From Rhodothermales bacterium (GTDB taxonomy: Bacteria > Bacteroidota > Rhodothermia > Rhodothermales > UBA10348), in the NCBI GenBank assembly GCA_024711125.1, contig JANJTM010000068.1:1-64000 (forward strand): 64,000 bases of DNA, read 5' to 3'. Positions 43,911 through 52,241 of this stretch are shown in pieces. The notes under the pieces are model-generated. The model searched no databases. It worked only from the letters and a program-made list of their open reading frames with translations, and had not been told where the DNA came from. Position 1 is the first letter of the stretch, and each line of letters opens with the position of its first letter. A program made the translations under genes and the position numbers.

Positions 43911-46757
43911 TCACCACGACACCCGAATCGCGCCTGCAGCCGTGCGGCCAGGGTAATACCGCGCCGACGGCCGCAGGCCCGCGCCGTCCCACAGCAGGAT
44001 CCGGTCCAGTTCGTTGCGACGGTCCAGGATGTTCAACACCTCGATGCGGAACTGGGCCCGGACCGGACCGAGCGCGACCGCCCACGCCGCGGTTCCGTCG
44101 ACGGTGACGAGAGCGGGCAGCCGGTGCGCGCCCGGGTTGGAGAAGTCGTAACCCAGGTGGCGGGCGGTGGCCCCGTCGTGGCCGAAATAGTCGTAGTACA
44201 CCGGCCGGAATGCCCAGGTGCGCCCAACCTGGGCCACGGCCCGCAGCCCGAGGTCGAAGGAAGAGGCCGGGGCGGCGTCGATGCCGAACGAGACGCGATG
44301 GGGAGCGTGGCCGGGAGTCGGTACACGGCGGCCGGCAAACAACGATGCGGCGCTGCGCCAAGACGAAGACCGCTCATACCGCAGGCGAGCCGTCCAGCGG
44401 GCGGCCTCCCAACCGGCCGAGATGCCGAGCCCGCGATCCAGACCCCGACCGGGCGTCAGCAGCGTGGCCTGGTCCAGGCGAGCGCCGTCGACGAGCAGCG
44501 CGGGGTCGACGGCATAATTGAAGAGGTGGAGGTGCCGGTGATCCTTCACCCAGGCGTCGGCAACCACAGACGCATGGCGGACCGGCGACCAGGTGATCGC
44601 GGCGGCCGCGTTCGCCGACCGGGGCGGGCGTTGTGTCGCGTCGGACGGAAGCCATACCCGGGTCGACGGAAAGAATGCCCCGGCATTCAGCGACGAGAGG
44701 TCATACTGCCCGGTGAATTGCCGGTACAGGCCGCCCGAGGCCGTAATCGAAACCGCCCGCCGCGGGGACCAGGCCGCCCGGAGACGGGGTTCGGCGTAGA
44801 CGGTGGTCCGCTCCGGCCGCACGGTCGTCCGGATTCCGGGTTCCAGCGTGAGGCGGCCCAGGTTGATCCGGTCCGAAAGATGCGCCGCCCAGGTGACGAG
44901 TGTAGCGCGGTTCGAAACGCGGGCGTGTCTCGGCATGAATACCGACGCGGTCTCCCAGCTCACTTCGCTGCCGGGGCCGTTGGAGATCGGCACGACGAGC
45001 TCGCCGGCACTTCCCGCCGCGACCGACGCGAGACGCAGGTCGAACGCGCTGGACGTGCGGCCGACCTCCACGCCGCCCGACCAGTCGTGCCGTCCGCGGG
45101 CATACGAAAAACGCCCCGTGAGCCCCCACGCGTCGACCGCATTGCCGTCGCGCGCTTCGCCCGGCGACGACTCCGGCAGGGCGAACACCTCGTCGGAGGA
45201 TCGCAGGGCGATCCGGTCGGCCAGTCGGTACCGGTGGTCCAGTTCGTAACGGGTGACCCAGGCCTGGGCGGTCAGGAAGACGCGGGTTCCGAGCACGCGT
45301 TCGTGCCGTATCTGCGCCATGCGGCTTGACCAGTCGTAGGCATCCACCGAGCTGAACAGGGGCCTGTCGTTCACCGCGGAGTCGGAGACACGCTCGGCGG
45401 CCAGCCGGTTTCCGCCCACCCGGCGATTGCCGAGGTGTGCCGATGCATCCCAGGAGACTACGGGTCGAGGCCGGTACCGGGCTGCGAGGTGAAGGTCGTC
45501 GAACCCCAGCGTGGGGGTGGCGGGAACGAAGAGGCCGGTCGCATAGCCGATCGCGCCGGGCGTGGCCAGGTCGTAGCGGCCAAGCGGGGCGACGAGCAGG
45601 AACGGGTCCGGCCCGCTCCAGTCGCGCAGCATGGAACCCAGCGAGCGCGGGAGCATCGCGGCGCCCAGGCCGTGTCTCCACGAAACGAGGCCCTGCACCA
45701 CGCGGGAGTCGGAAACCGGGGAGAATCGGGCACGACCCGAGAACGCGTACGGATCCAGCTGCACGTCGATGCCGGGTCGTCCCGTCAGGGCATGGCGGAA
45801 ATCGAGTACGCCCCCGGTAGCGCTCGGCCCGGACGCCTCGAACCCGGCACCGTGTATCGTGATGCGGTCCAATGCGGCCGCTCCGACCGCGCCGACGAAC
45901 GACGCGATCGAGCGGGGTACGAAGAGCGGAACGCCGTCGAGTCGCAGCGCCACGTCGGCGGCGACCCCGCCCTGGATGCGGGCGTCGGCTCCGGCGTCGG
46001 ACAGCGTCACGCCGGCGCGATCGGCGAGTCGGGCCGCGACCGAACCCGAGCGATCCACGCCGGCCGGCATCTCGAGCGAGGACGCGCGGTCGGCGGCCAG
46101 CCACGGGTCACCCCCGGCGCGGTCGGCCTCGACGACCAGGGGCCGGACCACGAGGGGTGAGGCCCTCAGGCCCGCATCGACGAGGGTCCCGGCACCGGGA
46201 GCGACGAACAGGGAGTCCTGCCAGGGGGAGAACCCCAGGTGCGTGACGGTAAGTACGTAGCGGCCCGGAAGCAGCCGGTCGAGGTGGAATCGGCCGGAGC
46301 CGTCGGCGGCGGCTCCCCGGGCGACCCCGGCCAGCAGGACGTTCGCGCCGGGCAGCGGTGCCCCGCTCTCCCGGTCCACGATGCGGCCCGCGATCCGTCC
46401 GTACGCGGGCTCGATCTCCATGCGCGGGCCGATGACATAGGTGCCCGAGGCGCGGCGGAAGAATTCGAGCCCCGTGCCGTCGAGCAGGCATCGCAGGCGA
46501 GCCTCGGTGTCGGCGCTCGCGGTGACGCACCAGGCCGTCTTGCCGCGGACGAGCGCAGGGTCGAAGGCCACGCTCGATCCGGTCCGCTCGGCGAAGAACC
46601 GGAGGGCATCGGCCAGCGGGATGCCCTGGACCGCGAAGCGATCCAGACCCTGTCGGGCCAGCGCCGGCACCGCCGATCCGAACACGAGCGCCGCGAGGAC
46701 GAACCACCGTGGGAAGGCCGGGGGGCGTGGCGTCGGTATCGGGCCGGAAGAGTTCAC
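43911..46757 (-). CDS. TonB-dependent outer-membrane receptor with STN signalling domain
   Basis: This is a 948-residue receptor. After a signal peptide, residues about 38-105 form an STN domain (FAVQGIPLADALRFFAERTGSSVAF, LLDGTGLEFF), used to relay ligand binding to a FecR-type anti-sigma factor. A carboxypeptidase-regulatory beta-sandwich follows (GRIAGRIVDRESGAPLPGANVLLAG), then a plug (LADRAGVTLSDAGADARIQGG and DVALRLDGVPLF) and a long barrel ending in IRVSW. The start is GTG at 46757, overlapping the upstream gene's stop by 4 nt. With the sigma/FecR pair upstream, the operon should be self-regulated by the receptor's ligand, which cannot be named. Confidence 0.88.
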   Translation of the reverse strand: MNSSGPIPTPRPPAFPRWFVLAALVFGSAVPALARQGLDRFAVQGIPLADALRFFAERTGSSVAFDPALVRGKTAWCVTASADTEARLRCLLDGTGLEFFRRASGTYVIGPRMEIEPAYGRIAGRIVDRESGAPLPGANVLLAGVARGAAADGSGRFHLDRLLPGRYVLTVTHLGFSPWQDSLFVAPGAGTLVDAGLRASPLVVRPLVVEADRAGGDPWLAADRASSLEMPAGVDRSGSVAARLADRAGVTLSDAGADARIQGGVAADVALRLDGVPLFVPRSIASFVGAVGAAALDRITIHGAGFEASGPSATGGVLDFRHALTGRPGIDVQLDPYAFSGRARFSPVSDSRVVQGLVSWRHGLGAAMLPRSLGSMLRDWSGPDPFLLVAPLGRYDLATPGAIGYATGLFVPATPTLGFDDLHLAARYRPRPVVSWDASAHLGNRRVGGNRLAAERVSDSAVNDRPLFSSVDAYDWSSRMAQIRHERVLGTRVFLTAQAWVTRYELDHRYRLADRIALRSSDEVFALPESSPGEARDGNAVDAWGLTGRFSYARGRHDWSGGVEVGRTSSAFDLRLASVAAGSAGELVVPISNGPGSEVSWETASVFMPRHARVSNRATLVTWAAHLSDRINLGRLTLEPGIRTTVRPERTTVYAEPRLRAAWSPRRAVSITASGGLYRQFTGQYDLSSLNAGAFFPSTRVWLPSDATQRPPRSANAAAAITWSPVRHASVVADAWVKDHRHLHLFNYAVDPALLVDGARLDQATLLTPGRGLDRGLGISAGWEAARWTARLRYERSSSWRSAASLFAGRRVPTPGHAPHRVSFGIDAAPASSFDLGLRAVAQVGRTWAFRPVYYDYFGHDGATARHLGYDFSNPGAHRLPALVTVDGTAAWAVALGPVRAQFRIEVLNILDRRNELDRILLWDGAGLRPSARYYPGRTAAGAIRVSW

Positions 46758-48595
46758 GGGCGGAAGCGGAACGACAACCACCAGCGGCGGGTCTCGAGGT
46801 CGTTCGAGCCCGAAGAACCATGCCACGTCGGCAGGGCGAGCAGCCGGATGTCGAAGCGGTCGGCCGGCGTCACGGTCACTCCGAGCAGGACGTCCGTGTC
46901 GATCTCGGTACGCTGCTCCCGCGGCTCCCGGTAACGCTCCCCGAATCCGGTCCTGGTCTCGGTGCGGCCGTCGGTTACCGTCGTACGCCGGTCGAACAGG
47001 GCAAGAGTCTCGTCTTCGATGCTCCACGCGGCCATTTCGCGCGTGATTCCGGCCATGAATTCCACCGTGGGATGGAACCGGTGCGTGTAGAGGATCGGGA
47101 TGCGCAGCGCCGTGCGGCGCGATTCGAAACGCCACTCCATGCGCTTCTCTTCCGAAATGCGCTCGTCGTACCGGTCCACGCGGCCGTCGTAAGCGTACCG
47201 GTAATACCTCGAGCGGTAGGCTACGACGTCCTCCCCGGTTTCGGTCCGCGTGCGGTCGATGTCCACGTTGGCGCCGACGGAAAGCCGGGACTTCGCGCCC
47301 ATCGGCCAGTCCATGGACAGCGAGAATCGATTGCCGGTGCCTGTCCGCGTTCCGGCCCCGGAACGCTGGTCCGAGACCCGGCCCCAGCCCTCGCTCTCCC
47401 AGCGATTGGCGGTTTCCTGTTGGAAATAGAGGTATTCCGAGGTGTCCCGGACTGCGGACGCGACCACGAGGTCCGTCGATTCGCTCAGCAGGCGCCAGGT
47501 CGCGGTCAGGATCCGGCCGCCTCCCAGGAACCGGCGCAGGAACGCCGACGCGTGGTAGGTCGTGCCGTCCTCCTCCCACGAGGCGTCGGATGCCCCGCCC
47601 TGCATGTTGCGGGTCCAGTACCCCGACACGGGCTGCGCACCGGTCCCCTGGCCCCAGAACGACGTGTCACGCCGCACGAGCTCCTGGGTGGCGGTCCCGG
47701 ACAGCCGGCCGATCGACGCCCCGAACAGCGTCCGGTCGTTCGCGCGGTACTCCGCCCCGAAGACGAGATCGAGGTGATCGTACTCCTGTTCGCGCGATTC
47801 CATGTGGGACCAGATCGACGCGAGCTGACCCGACGATGCCGGCGTGCGGGACGTGGAGCCCGACTCTCCGGTCCGGTCGAACGCGGCGAACCCGGCGCGC
47901 ACCCCGAATCTCCACGGTCCTCCGTCCCCGTATCCGACGTGGATCGTCGGGAAATGGCCCACCTGGTGCATGTCGTCCGAACCGGTATACACGTCGGTGA
48001 TCGAATACGAATCGTTCGTCATGCGCGACCCTTCGTAGTCGGCTCCGGGCGTGCTCCTGTACACGTCCTGCGGAATCGAATAGTAGCCCTGGTCGTCCAC
48101 GATGGCCTGGTACGTGAGACCGACCGTCAGGCCGGGCAATGCATCGGGCGTAGGCCGCAGGAAGAGCGCCGCCGCGACCACGGGTTCGGCGAGCCGGCGC
48201 GCCTCGCGGTAGTAGATCGGGTAGGAGAGCCGGTCGTACGACGCGACGTCGGACCGCACGGCGGCGTCTGCGTACATCGGCCAGTAGACCTCGTCCGCGT
48301 GCCTGCTCGACGTGGATCGGAAGTCGAGGTAGACGAAGTCCCGGGTCGAATCATCGGCTCCGAACCGGGACGGAGACAATTGCAGATCGACGAGCGGATC
48401 GCGAAGGAGCCCGGCGACCGACCTTCCGAACGCCCCCGCGCCATAGGGATTGAGATAGCCGGGGCGGAAGAAGAAGTCCGTCTTCTCGAAGCTCTTCTGC
48501 AGGACCTGCGCGTCGTAGTACTGCGCCTGCACGGCCGCGTTGGGGAGCAGGATGGCGAGCAGGGCGACGCACCGCCGGATGTTCGAGGTACACAT
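46754..48595 (-). CDS. Hypothetical outer-membrane beta-barrel protein coupled to the receptor
   Basis: This is a 613-residue protein with a signal peptide (cleavage near VQAQ, residue 25) and a tyrosine-rich, strand-alternating mature part. The segments LTVGLTYQAIVDDQGYY, FGVRAGFAAFDRTG, LVFGAEYRANDRTLFGASIGRLSG and the final RRWWLSFRFRP, ending in an aromatic-x-aromatic-Arg-Pro strand, point to an outer-membrane barrel of perhaps 14-18 strands. I do not recognise the family. Its stop overlaps the start of the TonB receptor by 4 nt (GTGA), so the two proteins are made together and may form an outer-membrane complex. Confidence 0.72.
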   Translation of the reverse strand: MCTSNIRRCVALLAILLPNAAVQAQYYDAQVLQKSFEKTDFFFRPGYLNPYGAGAFGRSVAGLLRDPLVDLQLSPSRFGADDSTRDFVYLDFRSTSSRHADEVYWPMYADAAVRSDVASYDRLSYPIYYREARRLAEPVVAAALFLRPTPDALPGLTVGLTYQAIVDDQGYYSIPQDVYRSTPGADYEGSRMTNDSYSITDVYTGSDDMHQVGHFPTIHVGYGDGGPWRFGVRAGFAAFDRTGESGSTSRTPASSGQLASIWSHMESREQEYDHLDLVFGAEYRANDRTLFGASIGRLSGTATQELVRRDTSFWGQGTGAQPVSGYWTRNMQGGASDASWEEDGTTYHASAFLRRFLGGGRILTATWRLLSESTDLVVASAVRDTSEYLYFQQETANRWESEGWGRVSDQRSGAGTRTGTGNRFSLSMDWPMGAKSRLSVGANVDIDRTRTETGEDVVAYRSRYYRYAYDGRVDRYDERISEEKRMEWRFESRRTALRIPILYTHRFHPTVEFMAGITREMAAWSIEDETLALFDRRTTVTDGRTETRTGFGERYREPREQRTEIDTDVLLGVTVTPADRFDIRLLALPTWHGSSGSNDLETRRWWLSFRFRP

Positions 48596-48638
48596 GGTTT
48601 GAGCTCGGATCGGCCCGCCGGGCGGGCCATGTGCGGAA

Positions 48639-49427
48639 TCAGGCTCTTTCGGCGAGGATCCGGACGACGTAGGACGCGGCGGGAATCTCCTCGCCGGCCC
48701 GCAACGGATACGGTTTCACGAGCAGGAGCCGGAGCGTGACGCCGTCGACGACGGCCCGGTTCGCCGTCGATTCGGCGGCCGGGTTGTCGCCCAGGACCAG
48801 CACCACCGGATCCCCGGTCGACGGCGCGACGACGAACCGCGCCCTGGCCTCGCCGGCCCATATGCACTGCACGTCGGCGGCACACCGGCTGTCGGCCTCG
48901 ATGCCGTCGAATCGCACGTCGATGCCCATGAGAACGGCGCTTCCGCCTGCCGGCAGCTCGACGACCTCGGCGGGCGGGGCCTCCACGACCGACGTCAAGG
49001 CCCAGGACATCTCGTCGTCGATGGCGTGGGCGATCCAGTCGATGTCCACGGCCGACGGCCAGCCGTTTTCGTCGTAGGTCACGGTGACCTGATCGGCTTC
49101 GCGTTCGGCGCGCTCGACCATGGCGAGCAGTCCGTCGACGGTCGGAAAGACCTCGGACCACCACGAGGGGTCAAGGCGCCAGCCCTGGTCCTCGACCGGC
49201 GCGGCGAAGACGACCGAGTCGCCGCGCACCATCACGTCCCATTCGCCGGCGCCCACGCAGTAACACATGCGGCGCATCCGCATGTCGTAATTCTCCAGGT
49301 CGAGCGACCGCCAGCGGGAGCGGGCGACCTCGAGATCCTGGAAGGCGGTCGCCGAACCTCCTCCGGCCACGATGCAGCCGGAGAAGAGCGGGAGAAGCAG
49401 TGCGAGCAGCAGGGATGGGGTTCGCAT
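48639..49427 (-). CDS. Lipoprotein with DUF6174-like domain and Cys-x(5)-Cys module
   Basis: This is a 262-residue lipoprotein; the signal LLLALLLPLFSGC anchors the Cys near residue 18. Residues about 35-150 resemble the DUF6174 family (LDLENYDMRMRRMCYC, VTVTYDENGWPSAVDID). Residues about 170-262 hold a second module with DSRCAADVQCIWAGEARARFVV, a small Cys-pair domain often seen in exported proteins of unknown role. It lies 14 nt downstream of the serpin gene and 43 nt upstream of the barrel gene, inside the same operon. The function is unknown; two modular domains in one secreted lipoprotein suggest ligand binding. Confidence 0.75.
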   Translation of the reverse strand: MRTPSLLLALLLPLFSGCIVAGGGSATAFQDLEVARSRWRSLDLENYDMRMRRMCYCVGAGEWDVMVRGDSVVFAAPVEDQGWRLDPSWWSEVFPTVDGLLAMVERAEREADQVTVTYDENGWPSAVDIDWIAHAIDDEMSWALTSVVEAPPAEVVELPAGGSAVLMGIDVRFDGIEADSRCAADVQCIWAGEARARFVVAPSTGDPVVLVLGDNPAAESTANRAVVDGVTLRLLLVKPYPLRAGEEIPAASYVVRILAERA

Positions 49428-49441
49428 GGCGTGGATCGGGT

Positions 49442-50668
49442 TCAGGCGAGGGAGCGGATGAGGCCCAGGAACAACAGGGCGCCGGAACTGCGCTCCCGGA
49501 TGGCAAACAGGAACGGGCGATCGACGCGGATGCCGCCGCCGCCGATCGAGGTCACGACGACGACCGTGGTGACGGCCGCCGCTTCGGTGCCTTCTTCGTT
49601 GACCTCGACCACGGCCTGGTGCAGCACGTCGCCGATCCAGAGGCCTCCGCCCGCGACCAGGTTCGAGAAATCGGCGCGACCGCCGTCGAAGGCGATGCCC
49701 ATTCCGAGCGCCGAAAGCGGTTCGACGAGCGAGGTCTTGTAGGACGTACGGAATCGGGGCAGCCAGATCTGCACGTCGGCGGGTTGCAGGTCGTCGACCC
49801 ACGAGGACCAGGTTTCCGCGTCGAGTTCCTCGAGGAGATCCTCCGGGTCGACGCCAGGGTCCGGCAGCACGACCGTCATCGAGAAGAGCGAATCGCCGTA
49901 CGCGAGGTCGAACGCGTCGAACCGGTCGGTGTGCAGGACCGGCAGGCGGGTCTCCAGCGTCATCATCGGGACGGTCGTCGTCGTGCCGTCTGCGTTATGG
50001 AAGGGCGCATCGCGGGTATCGTCGGTGTCGAACCGCGCTTTCCACGTGCCCTTGAAGTAGACGGCGTTCATCAGGTACAGCACGGCCGACGGGTCCAGGC
50101 CGTCGAGGACGCGCGGTATCATGCCGTGCGTACGCTGGTTTGCCCACCCGTTGATCCGGTCCACCGAAGCGGGTGCGGAAAAGTCCAGCGCCTCGACCTC
50201 GGCATCGTACCAGCGGTCGGCGACGTCGGCGAAGGTCGGAACGAGCGTCACGCCCCGGCGCGGCCACACCGAGTTGGCGATCTCGACCGTGACGCGCGGG
50301 TCGGCACCGGTGAGCAGCTCGGCCAGGTCGTGAGTGGCGCGGTTCATGGTCTCGGCGTCCATGCCGGCCCGGGAGAGGGTCGTGAGCATGGCCGACCGGG
50401 TCTGTCCCGCGGCGCCGTTTGCGGTAAGCGACAGCGCCGTGGACACGGAAAGCGGCGACAGGAATACGTTTTCACCGGACGGCTCGGCGGCGAGCGTACG
50501 GAAGAGCTCCAGGCCGAAGCGGTTGTCGGCACGGGATACCGCGGCTTCGTCGGCGGTCAGGGCGCGCAGCGACGCGGGCGGGTCGTCCGAATCCTGGGCC
50601 GATTGGGAACAGGCCCCGGTCAGCAGCAGGAAGGACATCAGGAGCAGGAAACGCACGCGGGCGATCAT
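49442..50668 (-). CDS. Serpin-family protease inhibitor, lipoprotein
   Basis: Serpins trap serine or cysteine proteases by a conformational change. The 408-residue protein has a lipoprotein signal (LLLMSFLLLTGAC, Cys near residue 20) and the full serpin fold: NRFGLELFRTL, NVFLSPLSVSTALSLTANGA, NAVYFKGTWKARFD, ADVQIWLPRFRTSYKTSL, and VNEEGTEAAAVTTVVV. The last is the reactive-loop hinge with small residues, as in inhibitory serpins. The end DRPFLFAIRERSSGALLFLGLI is canonical. The likely P1 position falls around the Thr-Ser-Ile stretch (TSI), so elastase- or chymotrypsin-like targets are possible. The start overlaps the FecR stop by 4 nt. Confidence 0.93.
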   Translation of the reverse strand: MIARVRFLLLMSFLLLTGACSQSAQDSDDPPASLRALTADEAAVSRADNRFGLELFRTLAAEPSGENVFLSPLSVSTALSLTANGAAGQTRSAMLTTLSRAGMDAETMNRATHDLAELLTGADPRVTVEIANSVWPRRGVTLVPTFADVADRWYDAEVEALDFSAPASVDRINGWANQRTHGMIPRVLDGLDPSAVLYLMNAVYFKGTWKARFDTDDTRDAPFHNADGTTTTVPMMTLETRLPVLHTDRFDAFDLAYGDSLFSMTVVLPDPGVDPEDLLEELDAETWSSWVDDLQPADVQIWLPRFRTSYKTSLVEPLSALGMGIAFDGGRADFSNLVAGGGLWIGDVLHQAVVEVNEEGTEAAAVTTVVVVTSIGGGGIRVDRPFLFAIRERSSGALLFLGLIRSLA

Positions 50669-51594
50669 GGGTGTCGTGAGGTGTCGGCAGCCACGACCGT
50701 CCATCCGTCGGCGGTTCGCGCATAGCGCAGGCCGAGAGCGAACGAAACCGCGTCGAGGACCTCCTCGACGTGCGGGCTGCCCGGGTTCATATAGGTAACG
50801 GTCCGATCGCGGGTCACTGCCGGATCGGCTTCGAGACGGATGTCGTACCGGCGTTCGAGTTCGTCCAGGAAGGCCTCCAGGGGCCGGTCGGACACGGCGA
50901 AGGAACCGTCGCGCCACGAGGCCGCCTGTTCGGCCGTATGTCCCGGATCCACGTGCCGGACGAGCCCGTCCGGACCGACCCTTGCGATGTCCCCGGCCTC
51001 GAGGGCCAACGCGACCGGCGCGGCGATGGCCAGGGCCGGCCCATCCGCCGGGGCTCCGGCCGGCCGAAGCAGCACCGAGCCTTCGACGAGCGCCACTTCG
51101 GTTCCGCCTGCGCCGGTCCAGGAACGCACGTTGAACCGGGTTCCGGTCACGGTTACGGTTGCGTCTTGCGTCGAGACCGAGAACTCCGCGTCGCCGCGGG
51201 CGACCTCGAAGAACGCCTCGCCGGAAAGCGAAACCCGCCGCTCCCCGGAAAACCGGAAGGACGCCTGCCGAAGCGTCGAGCCCGGCGCGAGCGTCACGCG
51301 CGAGCCGTCGGGCAGTTCGACCGCCAGCGGAGAGCCCACGGGGGCCACGAAAACCGATGGGCGCGCGATCCACCAGGACAGGCCGACGACGACGAATGCC
51401 AGGGCGAGCGAGCTCACCAGGCGCGGATGCACCGTCCAGATACCCGCCGCTCCGGCAAGTCCGGTGCGCGGGCGCGATTCGGCCGCGACGCGCCGCATGA
51501 CACGGTCGCTGAAATACGGACCGAAGGATTCGGCACGCGTGGTCGCGAGATGACGGCCCAGGGCAGAATCGTCGAGCGGCGGTTCGGATCGCAT
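50665..51594 (-). CDS. FecR-family anti-sigma factor/regulator
   Basis: This is a 309-residue membrane regulator. An N-terminal cytosolic part of about 55 residues should bind the sigma factor. One membrane helix (VSSLALAFVVVGLSWWIA, about residues 60-78) follows, then the periplasmic FecR domain (VELPDGSRVTLAPGSTLRQ, RRVSLSGEAFFEVARG, TGTRFNVRSW). The C terminus (DGSFAVSDRPLEAFLDELERRYDIRLEADP) is an STN-like domain, able to pair with the receptor's STN domain. The sigma gene ends 7 nt upstream and the serpin start overlaps its stop. This is the standard FecI-FecR signalling arrangement. Confidence 0.92.
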   Translation of the reverse strand: MRSEPPLDDSALGRHLATTRAESFGPYFSDRVMRRVAAESRPRTGLAGAAGIWTVHPRLVSSLALAFVVVGLSWWIARPSVFVAPVGSPLAVELPDGSRVTLAPGSTLRQASFRFSGERRVSLSGEAFFEVARGDAEFSVSTQDATVTVTGTRFNVRSWTGAGGTEVALVEGSVLLRPAGAPADGPALAIAAPVALALEAGDIARVGPDGLVRHVDPGHTAEQAASWRDGSFAVSDRPLEAFLDELERRYDIRLEADPAVTRDRTVTYMNPGSPHVEEVLDAVSFALGLRYARTADGWTVVAADTSRHP

Positions 51595-51601
51595 GGATTG
51601 T

Positions 51602-52189
51602 TCAGTCTTCGAGCGCCAAGGCCCCGAGGATCGACCGGAGACGGTCCTGGGCGCGGGACAGGCGGGACAGCACCGTTCCGACCGGGATCGACAGCGCCTC
51701 GGCCGTCTCCCGCGTCGAGAGCCCCTGGACGAGCCGGAGCACGACGACCGACCGGTAGTCCGGCGCAAGCGATCGAACGGCCCGATCGAGCCGATCGCGC
51801 AGTTCGGCCGCCCCGACGACTTCATCGGGTCGGGACCCCGGGTCGGCCAGGTCGTCCGGCACGTCGGACGAAAACCGGCGAAACCAGCGCGAGCGGGAGC
51901 GAAGCCTGTTCAGGGAGCCGTTCATTGCGATCCGGGTGAGGTAGGTGCCGACGGAGGAGTCCCCGCGGAACCGGTCGAGCGCCTTCCAGAAGCGGACGAA
52001 GGTCTCCTGGCCGACCTCTTCGGCGTCGGGCCCGCGGCCCAACATGCCGATGACGGTTCCGGCCACGAGCGGCTCGTACCGCTCGACCAGGGCCCGGAAA
52101 GCCGCCTGGTCCCCCGAGCGCGCCCGTCGCACGAGTTCGTCGTCGGGCGGGCCGCCGGGCCCCTGCGTCTCCGTCATACCCCGGTTCAT
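51602..52189 (-). CDS. ECF-type RNA polymerase sigma factor (sigma-70 family)
   Basis: This is a sigma factor of about 195 residues with only regions 2 and 4. Region 2 has DAEEVGQETFVRFWKALDRF, the core-binding helix with its promoter -10 contact face. Region 4 has SLAPDYRSVVVLRLVQGLSTRETAEAL followed by SIPVGTVLSRLSRAQDRLR, the -35-binding helix-turn-helix. I start at ATG 52189; TTG 52204 and ATG 52177 are alternatives. It heads the operon FecR-serpin-lipoprotein-barrel-receptor and probably drives it once the FecR protein releases it. Confidence 0.93.
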   Translation of the reverse strand: MNRGMTETQGPGGPPDDELVRRARSGDQAAFRALVERYEPLVAGTVIGMLGRGPDAEEVGQETFVRFWKALDRFRGDSSVGTYLTRIAMNGSLNRLRSRSRWFRRFSSDVPDDLADPGSRPDEVVGAAELRDRLDRAVRSLAPDYRSVVVLRLVQGLSTRETAEALSIPVGTVLSRLSRAQDRLRSILGALALED

Positions 52190-52241
52190 GGTGGCGTTCG
52201 ACAATTGGACACCGGATGGCCCCGGCGTATTCCCGCCCCGC

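Noticed and set aside
46758-47579. N-terminal extension of the TonB receptor beyond the GTG at 46757
   Set aside because: It lies wholly within the coding region of the barrel gene in another frame, and the receptor's own signal peptide begins after 46757.
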